Shown: piece after piece, positions 32,973 through 44,185 of the stretch
Position numbering within the stretch: the stretch's first letter is position 1
How the letters are laid out: every line of letters begins with the position of its first letter
Source of the DNA: Homalodisca vitripennis
Taxonomy: Eukaryota; Arthropoda; Insecta; Hemiptera; Cicadellidae
Length of the DNA stretch: 64,000 nt
Direction: 5' to 3'
NCBI RefSeq assembly: GCF_021130785.1
Contig: NW_025776251.1
Coordinates: forward strand, 124,001 to 188,000
Position numbers and translations under genes: made by a program
Notes under the pieces: model-generated
What the model was told of the DNA's origin: nothing
The model's input: the letters and a program-made list of their open reading frames with translations, nothing else
Databases searched by the model: none

Positions 32973-33540
32973 GTGCAAGAAAAGGTGTTTGGACAACTTT
33001 GGAGAGGCCAACTGTGTGGATATATTTTCAAAATTTTATAACATAAAAAGTAAAGATGAACAAGATCTTTATATTCAAGATATAGTAGATGTCACGGAAG
33101 TTCAAAGAAGAGTGCCACACCAAAAGAATGTTGAACAATCAATAGCTTCTCATACCATGTAATTTTAGGCAATGAGCGTGTACAGGTATGTTGCAATGCA
33201 TTTTTATCCGTCCTGTGTAATACTGAAAAACGATTACGGTGAATAAGATATCTTAATATTATTGGAAAAACTCCTGAAGATAAAAGAGGAAAAGGTATTA
33301 CTCACAGTATTTCTCAAAACCTTCATGATCTAGTAAGTGATCACATACGATCATTTCCACTAAAGCAATCACATTACTCAGGGAAGAAAATGTATTACCT
33401 CGATGCCAATTTAAATATAATGGCAATGTGAGAGCTGTTTTGTGAAAAACATCCTGATGTAAAAGTGAGCAATTCCTTTTACTGGAACTATTTCTAAACA
33501 AATTTTAACTTTCGCTTTGGCCGCCCACAAGTGGACACCA
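32973..33540 (+). pseudogene. Insect orphan/transposon-associated family, exon 2 and following
   Basis: After TTTTTTCAG the frame gives CKKRCLDNFGEANCVDIF, DEQDLYIQDIVDVTEVQRR, then a stop. Further pieces in shifted frames read RGKGITHSISQNLHDLV, IRSFPLKQSHYSGKKMYYLD and FRFGRPQVDT. The order Cys-rich, QRR, H.SFP..SHYS, Y.LD..LNI, F.F..P..DT is the family's usual one. Several shifts and stops make it a pseudogene. The function of the family is not established; a transposase-derived origin is an inference. Confidence 0.55.
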
Positions 33541-33560
33541 ATTAATTTAAAGCAAAATCA

Positions 33561-33740
33561 ATGAAGACTGCTGAGGACAAATTGGTTCCGGTAGCTGACA
33601 ATGAAGATAAGTCAGACGAGCTTTTTCTGTTGAGTCTTAAAAAAGATATGAATAAAATGAATTCACGGCAGAAACGAACTTTCAAAAGAAGAATTTTTAG
33701 TTTGATTGATGAAGTTCTAGATGATAGGATTTCTATCTTT
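33561..33740 (+). CDS. BESS-motif protein fragment (Harbinger partner type)
   Basis: An open frame reads KTAEDKLVPVADNEDKSDEL, then FLLSLKKDMNKMNSRQKRTF and KRRIFSLIDEVLDD. This is a BESS motif: an acidic lead, F-x-x-SL, then two short helices. It is usually C-terminal in MADF-BESS DNA-binding proteins, including the accessory protein of PIF/Harbinger transposons. No MADF domain is seen upstream. It converges with the Harbinger transposase exon on the other strand, as expected for the two genes of one element. Confidence 0.55.
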
Positions 33741-34118
33741 TGCCCAACTGTTTCTTCCGAAATTGTGATATGCTGTTATTAGCGAGTTCAGGTACCTTTG
33801 GCACTGCCTCTTGGGGTAATTCGGTCGCGTCACATCCACTTCAACAGCAATTTCATTAATACTGTTATCAGCTGCTTCTTCTACAAGAGTTTGTTGTTGG
33901 TCATAGCAAATGCACGATATGTATTCAAGCTCATCACTACAGTCCTCACGATCACTTAGTGTGCTGACTAATAACATTTCTCCGGGAAATCCTGGCTAGG
34001 AGAACGAAGATTACGTTTTTAAAACCTTGACCAATGCATTCGGCATACAGTAAATGCCATTATAGTCTTTTGAATGAAATATTGTATAACTTTAACAAAT
34101 AAATACATTTCATCGAAC

Positions 34119-34410
34119 TTACCTTAATGTGATTGTTAATCTGTCGCCCACACCAATTGCGGTTCTGTAGTTAGTATCTTTTTTCAGCGGTAAAGGGGTT
34201 ACTAAATCCAGCAAAAAATCAAAGCTAGCTTTGCTCATCCTGTAATAGTTGAAAAACTTTTCGGGATATTTTCCCAATTTTTGTAAGGCATGCCACTGGC
34301 TACTGTGTATATTGCTAGTATTATATGGATGCACACTAAACTGTCTATGTAACTTTTTTCCATTTTCTAAGCACATATAGAATTACTGCCTCTTCCTCGG
34401 ACGAAGACAT
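34119..34410 (-). pseudogene. PIF/Harbinger transposase, first exon
   Basis: On the minus strand an ATG at 34410 gives MSSSEEEAVILYVLRKWKK. After a shift near 34370 it gives LHRQFSVHPYN, GKYPEKFFNYYRMSKASFDF, LLDLVTPLPLKKDTNYR and VGDRLTITLR, followed by a consensus donor (GTAAGT). The pattern FFxYxRMSxxxFdxLL ... dtxxRxxI ... RLxitLR is the N-terminal part of Harbinger nucleases (HARBI1 family). The DDE catalytic exons were not found to the left, so the element is 3' truncated or rearranged. Confidence 0.75.
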
Positions 34411-35286
34411 CGGTACAAGTGACTGGAAAACATGTCAACTTGGGTTTCTTGTGTATTTGCACGTGGTGTAAACCTTGAAGAAACTCCAGTTGACTGAGTT
34501 GAGTTGCTGTTGCGTTGCTATCACCGGTTGCTTACGGTATGTACTAGGCCTTAAAGATACATATTAATTAGGATTAGTCTATATATATTAATAAGTAAAC
34601 CTTAAAGACAACTACTTATAGAAGAATACAGAAAAACATTCCTTCCAGCTGAGTTCATGGAAAGAAGATTTCACTTAAGGCCGTTATTTCAAAATATCAA
34701 ATTGAAGGTGTATTATTAGTTTATATGTTTAAATTGCTAATAATTTAACTGTAATATGACCAAATAAACAATATATAACTAATAGCGGTTAAAAAAGTGA
34801 ATTCAGGAATGAAATTGATCTATGGGGAATAGCCAATTAGACAATTACCAAAATATGAGATAAGCTTTGTAGTAAAATAATTCAAATTATGCACTTTAGT
34901 GGTTTATATATTAAGTTTGGTCAACAACGTATATAAACGACAGAATATTTTTATTATACGGACATCTGAAGTAATACCTTAATAAGAGGTTTATTATTAT
35001 ACAAATATTTAATTACGTCAGTATATAAATATTTGAGTAAATTCCACCCCCCACCCCCCGTAACAGCCTACTTTCATTTCACTAAACGAATAAGATATTA
35101 AGTGAGTTTCGTTCTTTCATGAGTACATGTATGCTAGACCCTGTGATAGTAAATTAAAAATTCAAAGTTGAAAATAAATTTCAATGCCATGCCGAAAATT
35201 ATTTTCAGTTAAAATGCTGAAGTAATTTACACTGGTATCAAAGTATAAAATATTTATATTTAATAAAAATATTAATTGTATTTACA
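34411..35286. other. AT-rich stretch without gene
   Basis: No coding sequence was recognised. A C-rich run lies near 35045-35060. Confidence 0.5.
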
Positions 35287-35960
35287 TTATTTCTCAAATA
35301 CTCCCAGTATCGATTTATTGTAGTAAAACAAAAACATATCATTAACTAGTGTATATTTATTGCATAATTTCTTTTCTACATCAAAGAATAAGTGTTTGTA
35401 ATAAGGAGAAGTCCTGATGTAGTTTACACACGACTCTGTGGGAAGGTAAAAAAAATCCCGCACCTCCACCCCACCAACACAGCAGGTTAAAATCTGCGAA
35501 CTGCAGTCGGAGGACTCAACGCTCCAACAACTTAGCAGGGGGGGCAGGATGGCGTGATCGACTGAGGAGGCTGACAGCGTATCTTGGGCTACCATTTCAC
35601 ACAATAACCATCGACATCAGTAGCCGCAAACTCTCCCAGGGCATCAGAGTCCTGGATTTTATTTATAACAGTACAATAGCCAATTTCTGGCTACCGAACC
35701 AGGCAGCCAAAAAACCTGGCCAGTTCATCGACGCCCTGAAGTGCCACACCAAGAGCTAAGGCACGAGGGTCGCCATTAACAGGAGGGTCGCCGTCAACAG
35801 GGCGACTCGCTTATGGCTGAACACGAACCCCGAGACATTGGAACATATCAACGGGAGTGCACAGCAGGGAAGAGGGTCTCCATCGAGCGCCGTGACTAAG
35901 TCGTTGCCCACATAGCCATAATTAATTGTTAATTTCAAATCATATCAAATCAATTTTTTA
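35287..35960. other. Unassigned moderately GC-rich stretch
   Basis: A minus ORF (35287-35604, 105 codons) and a shorter one (35756-35938) exist but show no domain and have no plausible start context. The composition differs from the AT-rich flanks, so this may be a piece of an unidentified element. Confidence 0.3.
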
Positions 35961-36139
35961 TTTCCAGGACATAATCACATGTATAGCATTAGTCAAGATA
36001 TTCTAAAATTAATATCTAAAATTTAAAACTTTCATTTCGCTTCAAACCACATTCAAACGTACAAATTTTCAGCCACTCCACATTCATCCAGCCGATATTC
36101 CCATTTCCAGCGCCGGTAGTCAGTTTGCTAATTGTGCGG

Positions 36140-37262
36140 TCACCCAGTCGAATGCAATAACTCGTCAGCACTATAAAATGCTTGCGACACTAAAAAGCGT
36201 CTTAAACGAGTTTTTAACACCTTAGGCGTTGGGGCATTTCTTAACTGATCTGGCAACTTGTTGATGAACCGAATACCTTCCTGGGAGGGCAAGTGTTCGT
36301 AAACCCCCGTCCTGTGTCTTCCAGTTCGGTAGGCATCTCTGCCTCTTGTCTCATACTCGTGTATGTCACGGCCCCGGGTTAATGCACATTTGGACAAACA
36401 AAATGAGCTTGTCTCAAGAATGTAGAGACAAGGCAGAGTCAACAGTTGCAACGTTTTGAAGGCTTCTTTGCACGATTCTCGGAATTTCATTTTTGCGATT
36501 ATGCGAATCGCTTGCTTCTGAATTTTGAATGCTCGGAAGAAATGGTTGTTTGCGCTGGCTCCCCATAACACCAGACCGTAAGTGAGGTGGGGGTAGATCA
36601 AGCCATAATACGCCGTCATCAGTACCTGAGTAGGGCAGTACTTGGCTAAAGACCTCAAGACATAAATGCCTGAGGACAGTCTGGAACAAACGTGGTCAAT
36701 GTGAGCATTCCAAGTCAATCCTCGATCAAGGAATATTCCCAGAAACATTGAACATTCGACTTCATCCAGCACTGTGTCTTCCAATAATATGGCTGCACCG
36801 TCATTGAGATTTCCTGATCGCAGTGCGAAAGTCAGGACGGTTGACTTTGAAGAATTTGCTTTGAGGTTGAGGCTATTGAAGTGCTGGACACAACTGTTGA
36901 CGTCGAGAAAACTTTGTTGTTCCAGAATCATTTTGGATTTGCTAGTAAAACAAAGTGTTGTGTCATCAGCATACTGCACAAGTTTCCCGTGCAGTAGTGA
37001 TGAGTCTATGTCATTGACATAGATGAGAAAAAGAATTGGACTGAGAATTGATCCTTGAGGGACTCCATATCTCAGCTGCAACGGCTCGGAAAATTTGTTT
37101 GAGATTTGAACAAGCAGATTTGAACTGAAGAGGCACGCCTCTGATGCCATGGGATTCAAGTTTGTCAAGCAGCTTCACGTGGTCGACACAGTCGAATGCT
37201 TTAGTTAAGTCGAGAAATACACTTAAAGTGTTATACCAGTTATAAAATGGTAATTTTTTCAT
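36140..37262 (-). pseudogene. Non-LTR reverse transcriptase, Jockey/CR1-like, 5' truncated
   Basis: On the minus strand, motif A ([20 protein letters not shown]) lies in one frame at 37262-37140. The rest is in a second frame of 342 codons: [20 protein letters not shown], the catalytic VQYADDTTLCF, LGIFLDRGLTWNAHIDHVC and YGLVLWG, with an intact stop near 36140. There is one frameshift at about 37150. The endonuclease and ORF1 are missing, as is usual for 5'-truncated insertions. Only the tail of this element was found. Confidence 0.88.
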
Positions 37263-37273
37263 TTACATTTTTA

Positions 37274-37680
37274 GGGCAGACCGGGGCTACAAGTAACACG
37301 GTAGTTACTAAGTTATCGAATTTGGACTTCCATAACGGTAATGTTTTTTTTTTTTAATTTTTAGGTGCAGTAATAAAGAAAAGGTGGAACAGCCTAAAAA
37401 AATCCAATCTAAAAACACAACTTCAGATCACCTAACTTCATTTTTTAAATCTGCTGGAGATACCGCAAGAACATTCAATCCTTTTCTTCAAGTTGAAATA
37501 AAATAAAAAATAGCGTCCTTATTGTCAGCATATGAAATGAAACATCTTATTGGCGTTCACACCGAAAATATTCCATGGTCTACTGGCCCACGATCGACCT
37601 CCTCGTCCAGCACAAACCCCTCACCAATGTTACTACCACAATCTGGAGAATAGCAGACCTCCGGGGAGTTTAAATAAATA
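37274..37680 (+). mobile_element. Possible left end of a pogo-like element
   Basis: TTTTTA is followed at 37274 by GGGCAGACCGGGGC, close to the GGGGAGACCGGGGC terminus of the element at 15974 and also preceded by TA. No complementary right end was found before the next LINE. Inside, an acceptor-like TTTTTAG (about 37363) precedes a short Lys-rich reading (VIKKRWNSLKKSN) that faintly recalls a MADF tryptophan motif. Confidence 0.35.
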
Positions 37681-37739
37681 AAAAGGCCTTTATTCATGAA
37701 CGATTTTCAACATTGATGTTGTTTTACAAAATAAATCAG

Positions 37740-38329
37740 GTCATGTATAAACTAAACATACAAAATACAACCAAACAATAAAAATAACTTCACAATATTC
37801 CTTAAGCTAACATTTTTTTTTAATTTGTCTTTAAACGCCCTCATACTTAAATATTTCATTTCAGGCGGCAGTCCGTTGTACCGCTGGGGACCGAAGTGAG
37901 AAAAGCCCTTTTTCCCTCTTTCAAGGCGCACGCGCGGCACCGCCAGCAGGGCATCCTGTCTCGTCTTACGCTCCATGATTATTGACCGGGCAACTAATTT
38001 ATTTTTTAGATATGTTGGCCTACTGGTTGTCAGTACCTTGTGGACAAGAGACACAGTTTGAATTTTGCAAGTGTCCTGTATAGATGGAATTTGAGCCAAT
38101 TTACGATAAGAACTGATATGGTCATATTTCCTCAAACCATACACAAATCTTATGGCTCTGTTTTCTAACTTTGTTAAAATTAATAATTTTTCTTTAGTCA
38201 AACTATTTCCAAATGCAGGGAGAGCATAATATATTAAAGGTAATATCAATGACTTGACAATCTGGAGCTTAGCTGACACGGGCAGGAACGACCCCAGCCT
38301 GCAAACAATCCTCAATCTACAAATGACCT

Positions 38330-38374
<45 letters not shown>

Positions 38375-38890
38375 ACATGACTTGTAAACTCTAGTTGTGA
38401 GTCTATTTTAATACCCAGAATCTTAACAGTTTCACTGAGAGACAGGGGCGAGTTATTCAACATGACGTCACCGGGAAGACATTGGCCGGCATTATTAAAT
38501 CTCAGATTTAAAATTGTACATTTATCTGGGTTTAACTCCAAGCCATTTCTTTCCGACCACATTAGCACTTTTGACAAATCATTGTTAATTTTTGTTAGTG
38601 CCGTTTTTGCTTCTGAGGATGGGTAAGGAAGCAATAGCTGGCAATCGTCAGCATATGAGTGCAGGGAACAAAACCTTATTGTGTCGGCAAGATCAGACGT
38701 ATAGATGGAAAACAAAATAGGACCGAGGCAGCTGCCCTGTGGAACTCCACCAGACCTGTGCAGTATGTTAGAGGAATCATTACCAATTTTGGTGATTTGA
38801 GATCTTCTACTTAAATAAGATGCAAAGAATCTTACAAAGGCATCATCAAACCCATAAAATTTTAGTTTTACGAAAAGCAAACCGTTCCCT
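37740..38890 (-). pseudogene. Non-LTR reverse transcriptase split by TA microsatellite
   Basis: Minus-strand frames give SYLSRRSQITKIG, GGVPQGSCLGPILFSIYTSD, the catalytic HSYADDCQLLL, LNPDKCTILNLRF and VKILGIKIDSQLEF. A (TA)n run then reads as an Ile/Tyr repeat and ends the frame. The thumb and tail continue in the next ORF (RLGSFLPVSAKLQIVKSLIL ... YGLRKYDHISSYRKL). The expansion replaced the few codons between HVKY and the RLGSFLP block. The element is 5' truncated near 38880. An AATAAA lies beyond the stop on the minus strand near 37680. Confidence 0.88.
38335..38371. repeat. (TA)n microsatellite inside RT
   Basis: A pure TA run of about 37 bp separates the two halves of the RT at 37740-38890. 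Confidence 0.95.
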
Positions 38891-39304
38891 AACTGCTGGG
38901 ACTGAGAGGGCGATAAAATATGCGGACATCCTTCCAGTTGTCAACAAAAACCCAGTCTTAGGTGGTTGGTATACGAATGCAGACGTATTATGATTTGTAT
39001 TCTGTAGTTCCGTTTTAATGATTAGTGTTGTGTATAGTTTTTTATTAAGTGAATGGTTTAGAGTTAGTGAAGTTGTCACACAACATGGTGGTTGTGATTC
39101 CTGACTTAGGCGTGTCACAACGATTTGGTATGATTTGGTTATTTTAACCTAGTTTGTAATTATTTATTAGGTTAGTTATTTACCTGAAGAAGAGATCAGA
39201 TAGCAGATCTTGAAACGAAGTGTTACTGATTTTTTGTTTCACTAGACTAAGGCAAATGTCCGGAAAAATACTGTTTCCTTCAAAAACTCTAAGCCAGCAA
39301 GGGA
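38891..39304. other. Probable retroelement 3' tail
   Basis: No intact coding sequence. At about 39185-39222, CCTGAAGAAGAGATC ... GATCTTGAAACG forms a short hairpin-like layout often seen just before the end of Penelope-like and some non-LTR elements. It is not a full hammerhead ribozyme core. Confidence 0.3.
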
Positions 39305-39400
39305 GAATTGATACCGGTGAGCATAGGTGCGCGCGGTGCTCTCCCAACAGCTTCCGACACTGCCCTGAAGAGACTGGGGATAAGTAGACCGCAAGACCTT
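39305..39400 (+). pseudogene. RT element C-terminal scrap
   Basis: A frame reads ELIPVSIGARGALPTASD, then ALKRLGISRPQDL. The block iPv.iGArGalP ... L..LGI is a conserved C-terminal motif of many animal reverse-transcriptase elements. Nothing else of that element is kept. Confidence 0.5.
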
Positions 39401-39984
39401 CCTGGACCTAGACCTTTATGTTAACGACCTCCATAGACATTAGGAGAACCCACCTGGACTACTAGGCCCGAGACCTACACTACAGAGGCACGGGCAGATC
39501 ACTTCATAAATCACTTCGGGTGTTCTCTTATAATTCTTTGATATGCTAGCGACCAGACGACAAGTAGTACACAAACCTATAAGAAAATGCTGAGAACTAG
39601 GTAGAAAAAAACTGTGAGCAAATGGTTTCGTCTTGAATACGTAGTTCCTACTTTTATAGAATATTATACTAGAGCTTAAAAAGTTCATATGGGAAACTTT
39701 CATTTACATTGTCACCTCGATTTGCCCAAAATCCCCGTTCTTATGTATTGTATTGCTAGCGATAAACCCATTTTATTTAGCGACCACACCTTTTATCTCA
39801 TTTAAGTGTAATCCAGACTGGGATGAATTTTAAAATTTGCCGATTCAGGTGAAACGTCGATGCATTGCCATTATATCACTGCACGTGTGTTCAAACAAAA
39901 ATTAAAATCTTTGGTGAATTTGATTACACCATGGTATTACTTTACTCAGTTAAATGGCAAAAATGAGCTTTACCTCACGCGCAT
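39401..39984. other. Stretch without recognisable gene
   Basis: No supported feature was seen. The minus ORF at 39440-39703 looks accidental. Confidence 0.4.
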
Positions 39985-40200
39985 ATTTTGGTTCGGTTAG
40001 TGTATAAAGTACGCCAAGAAGAAAGGGACAACATTGATTCAGCGAAAATTCCGGACCGGAATGTTGATCAAGGATTGTTTGACATTGTGCATAATATGAT
40101 CCATGGTCCATGTGGTACTGCAAACATGATGCCATCATGTATTAATGGAAAATGTACGAAACGTCAGAATGTGGAAAACCATGTTAAACTGATACTATGA
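39985..40200 (+). pseudogene. Helitron Rep-helicase fragment
   Basis: An open frame reads DSAKIPDRNVDQGLFDIVHN, then MIHGPCGTANMMPSCINGKC and TKR. The block IPD ... LF.IV ... MIHGPCG ... C...GKCTK is a highly characteristic segment of animal Helitron Rep/helicase proteins, between the Rep and helicase cores. Only ~70 codons are left. Confidence 0.85.
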
Positions 40201-40560
40201 AAAATATAGACCGTTATCTTATCGTTGTTGTGAAGTGTTTTCGGGTAAATTGTTTTTACCGGAGACCGAGGCAAGCAAGGTCGTTGGTTGGTGACTTGAT
40301 GCGAGTTGAGTGAGGCACGAGGCAAGATGTCTATTGCTGACCATTGGTGATTTTGTCACGCAGCTGCGGTTGTGTATTACTAATGATGTTAAGAAAGGAA
40401 GAATTAAAGACAGTTTCATACACTGCAACTTAAATCTGAGAACGTTGTATGTACTGATACGTGTAGTAAATTAAATGGCTTAGGTGTCTTTTGTTAATAA
40501 TAAATAGAGAAAAATGACTTTTAGTCTGATATGAAAATTATTGGGGACCCTTTTGTGGCA
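40201..40560. other. Stretch without recognisable gene
   Basis: No supported feature was seen. It precedes the first subterminal repeat of the next element. Confidence 0.4.
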
Positions 40561-40613
40561 AAGATACTCCAGAAGATAGAGAATCGATTAAATTTAATCA
40601 GCAGCCATTCTTT

Positions 40614-40995
40614 TGTAACGGATGGGACAGTTTTACTGTGTTTTTTACCCTAAATAAAGCTGTATAAGTTAAATAATCGGTATTAAAGTGAAATTTTATA
40701 AAATAATTGGTACCTTAAAGAGTTGATGTAAATTAATATGCGAGTGGTTAAAAAAATACAATTATTATTTTAAGAGTTAAAAGAGTTCAAAAATGTGTAA
40801 CGGATGGGACACAATTAGGAAGTGTAGCAAGTGATGATTCCCTTTATGGGATAAATTCAGTTCTGTCCATATCTTTAACACAGGAAAAATACTACCTATT
40901 AATCAGATTGCATAGTTTTCACTTTTATACTTATCTTTATCATTATAATAAACGTTATCTAGCAATAAATCATGTTCCAATGTAACGGATGGGAC
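40614..40995 (+). repeat. Three left subterminal 15-bp repeats
   Basis: Exact TGTAACGGATGGGAC copies lie at 40614-40628, 40796-40810 and 40981-40995, all in the same direction and spaced by ~183 bp. The fourth, inverted copy is at 43928-43942. Confidence 0.95.
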
Positions 40996-41186
40996 GAGTA
41001 ACCAAACGTTGGTGATTTAGATCATTAACAATGGAATTTTCAATACCATAATGTGTTTTTAATAGTGGAGACTATTTATTAAGATAATGGAGATTAAAAA
41101 AACAAGGTGTTTTTTATAAAAAACCAATTTTTTAATTAAACGCTTTTTTACAACTAAGCTTTTGTTTGTTTTATCTACTGCTTAAA

Positions 41187-43582
41187 CTATTTAAATTTTT
41201 CATAGCGTTCTTGGATCTGATTGACTGTATTTTCTAACATTTCAAAATGTCTATTGGAGACAGGGTGTGGAGGCACATCAATTTTGCATAAAATGTCATT
41301 TGGTTGTAGAGTGTGAATGTCAGCTTCTGTTGGCCAAAAGAACTTGGTACCAGTTTTATGCATAAAATTGACGGAGAGGAAGTTCTGATCTCGTCTCTCG
41401 ACAACACCTGCAACAATTATCATTTATTAAGGCTTCATTTTTATAGGTACAAATTAACACTTTAATTGTTTCCAAGAAGATGTTCAAAGCTAACCCACAG
41501 CATGCGGTGGATTTAAATTATTACAACCAACAAAATGGCCCAATATGGTTTCATTGCTGGCCTAAATTTTTAACAATGAACACTTCAGGCTATGTACTTA
41601 AGTAAAAAGCTTCTACAACCTACCTGGATACCAGCCATCTTAGATCACAACAACCCAGTCACCCTCTTCCACATCATCTGAGATGCCACAAACAGGAGTA
41701 TCTGAAGCGAGGACATCATACTGTTGTGGAGTAGTTTCATCTATATCATCAAGCAAGGATGGCCATGCTTCATCTTCTGATGAGGTATACACATCAGTAT
41801 ATCTCAATCTATGCTTTGCTTTAGCTTCTAAAACTCTTATTTTTATTTTCTTTGATACAAATGTTCTCTGAGCATAAACATGTGTTTCATCTACTCTCTG
41901 GATGAAGTGATATGACCGTATTCCAGGTATTCAGACAGCCCTGTAAAATCTCGAATCTATTAAGGCTTTGTTTTCTTCAACATCTTCTTCAGGAGTATAA
42001 AGTATGTTTATTTTGTCACATTCTTTTGTAGCGCACTCGTAGAAGTCCTTTGCAGAATTCACGAGAACTTTTCTACTTTTTACAGCAATCCACACTTTAC
42101 CTTTGACAATGCCTCCTATACCGTCCACAGCGTCTTTTCCATGGCTGGCAGCAAAATGATTCCATGACACTTTCATGTTCAAGTCATCTTCTAAAAAGCA
42201 TAGGTTCGATATCATGTACCGGCTTTTGAATTGTGCTGCACATTGTTGTCAGTAAACACATCAATTTTTTCAATGCCAAAGATATCATAACTTCCAAAAA
42301 TACCTTTTAGAAAAATCCAAACAGAGTATTTAGAGTGAGATAAATCATCACTCACAACAACATAGGAGTCAACTTTATCCTTACCCCAAATTACACAAGT
42401 GACAATGGCAACTTGTTCATGGTGCCAATGAGCATTTTGAATCTCGTCTTGGTGTATTATAGAGTAGTTCTCAGGAAAATCAAATTAGACAACTAATGTT
42501 TTATCAGTAACATTTTCTTTAAAAGTCTCAAAATGCTCGTACTGTCTGTTTTTAACGAATGAATGAGTCTTAAAATTGGTCAGGAGGCTGTTAGTTTTTG
42601 GTAATAGCATTGTCTACAGAAGACACATTTTCAATGAGAGTAAGGTGATTATTAACCTCTTTCCATTTAATGTTCGAGTTTAATTTAAATTCTTGTGGAA
42701 CAATATCAAGTAAGTCTGTTGTGCATTCTTTACATTTATTAGTCATACACTTCTCCTTGGAAATGTCACAGCACACCTTTTCAAGCAAATCATGATAGTT
42801 TTTAGGAAAACTTGACTCCTGAAAGTGTTTTCCAGTTGCATTTATAAGCGAGGAAAAATTTGCATGGTACCTGCACACACGTACATTATGTGGAGTTTCT
42901 GAAACTGTAAAACCTGTTCTGGACGTAGCTTATAAAATTTACTTTTGGACATAATACTGTTTGGATAATCTATTTTGAACATTTCAAAAGCTTCACTTAT
43001 AGTTACCAATATATGCCGTACTTGAATCAGACTGCGTTTTCCAGTAATGGGGTCTCTGACAGATTTTGGTTTCTTTTTCCAGGAGCTTGTCTATACACTT
43101 TATCATTCTGATAATAGGCTAGAACTCTTTCGGTTGTTTCTAAACTTATAAATCTTATCCCAGGACATATACTTTTCTCAAGAGAAATTTTCTTTGCTAA
43201 TCCTTCTATTTCATTATCATTCAGAAATTCTCTTATGACGGCTAACTTTTTAGAAGGGCTATAAGGCAGTGATTGTTTAAGTTTTTGCACAGCCTTTCTT
43301 TTAATGTGTTTGTACATGAATATGTACCAAGTCTACAAGAATTTTCAACAGTTGGTGTCCCCAGTTTAGACGGTTTTTCCTCTCTCTTGCTGCTTTCTTT
43401 CGAAGTCGCTCCTTTTCTCTGTCTGCTTTCAATAAATTTGGATCAGAGAGTCTTTCTTCCTTCTTTACACTTCTTCTGGCTTTGTTTCTTTCTCTTTCTT
43501 TTCGTAAATGTTCTTCCCAAGCTTCAGGATCAGACTTTTTCTTCGCACATTTGGCCATCCGATTTTGGTTGATAGGCGCCAT
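41187..43582 (-). pseudogene. Transposase-like protein of the 15-mer-repeat transposon
   Basis: Minus-strand pieces in order begin with a Lys/Arg/Glu-rich N-terminus (43582-43301). Next come SLPYSPSKKLAVIREFLN and FYKLRPEQVL (43300-42900), a Cys-rich CRYHANFSSL block with C-x-x-C pairs (42878-42700), FDFPENYSIIHQDEIQNAHW (42500-42430), VVVSDDLSHSKYSVW, and FTDN. HFAASHGKDAVDGIGGIVKG follows (about 42150), then GDWVVVI with an intron (about 41410-41626, donor CAGGTAGG, acceptor TTGCAG), and a basic C-terminus ending at 41187. The D ... DD ... D ... HGKgpvDGiGG pattern is a known animal transposase-like family of unclear name. At least four frame breaks make this copy inactive. Confidence 0.75.
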
Positions 43583-43950
43583 AATCTAAAAGCACACAAT
43601 TTAATATCAGCTCAAGCTTGAATTGAAAAACATTCTTTATATGTGAGGAATATTTGTCTTGTTAATGGCTACTCTGTAATAATATTTTTGTAGTCTACCT
43701 CAAATTTAGGCCTAAGAAGTGTAGTGTTTTTAAAATTTAAATTTACACATTCTATGTTTTGGCCGATTTAAAAGGTTTATAAAAACTGATAATATCTTTA
43801 ATTGGTTTAATTTTTTGTTCATCTAGGCCACTCTTTGCATTCACAGTTATTCATGCTAAGTACATAACCTTAAAACTATTTGTTATTGATATTTGGGGAC
43901 CTAAAACAACCAATATAATCAGACATTGTCCCATCCGTTACATGTCTTGT

Positions 43951-44185
43951 AAAAATATATAAATTAAAAAAGGGTTTCACTTGACCTTACTTTCCCAAAG
44001 TAGGAATTTTGTGACATTACTGTTACTGCAAGAAACTTAACTTTATTAACTTTTAATATTTTTGAATTAGTATAATAATACAACTCACCTTCAAAAGTCA
44101 ACTACTCCAAGTAAAACTAGTCAAGTAAGTCAGATCAAAGACAGGCAGACGAGAAGCCACGAAGCCCAATATTCAAGTACTGTAC
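43951..44185. other. AT-rich right flank of the 15-mer-repeat transposon
   Basis: No gene was seen. The right terminus of the element probably lies here. Confidence 0.35.

Larger units (their letters stand above)
40560..43950 (-). mobile_element. DNA transposon with TGTAACGGATGGGAC subterminal repeats
   Basis: The 15-mer TGTAACGGATGGGAC occurs at 40614, 40796 and 40981 on the left, and once in reverse orientation at 43928 on the right. These enclose a minus-strand transposase-like gene with nothing else between. Repeated motifs inside both ends are typical of transposase-binding sites in large cut-and-paste elements. I could not define the terminal inverted repeats or target duplication, so these limits are approximate. 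The superfamily is uncertain. Confidence 0.7.

Noticed and set aside
35756..35938. 60-codon minus ORF near the first LINE as an extra gene
   Set aside because: No domain, no conservation visible, and uncertain boundaries. Kept only as part of an unassigned stretch.
39180..39225. Hammerhead ribozyme
   Set aside because: The core would need CUGAUGA, but the sequence is CTGAAGA and the stems do not close in the required order.
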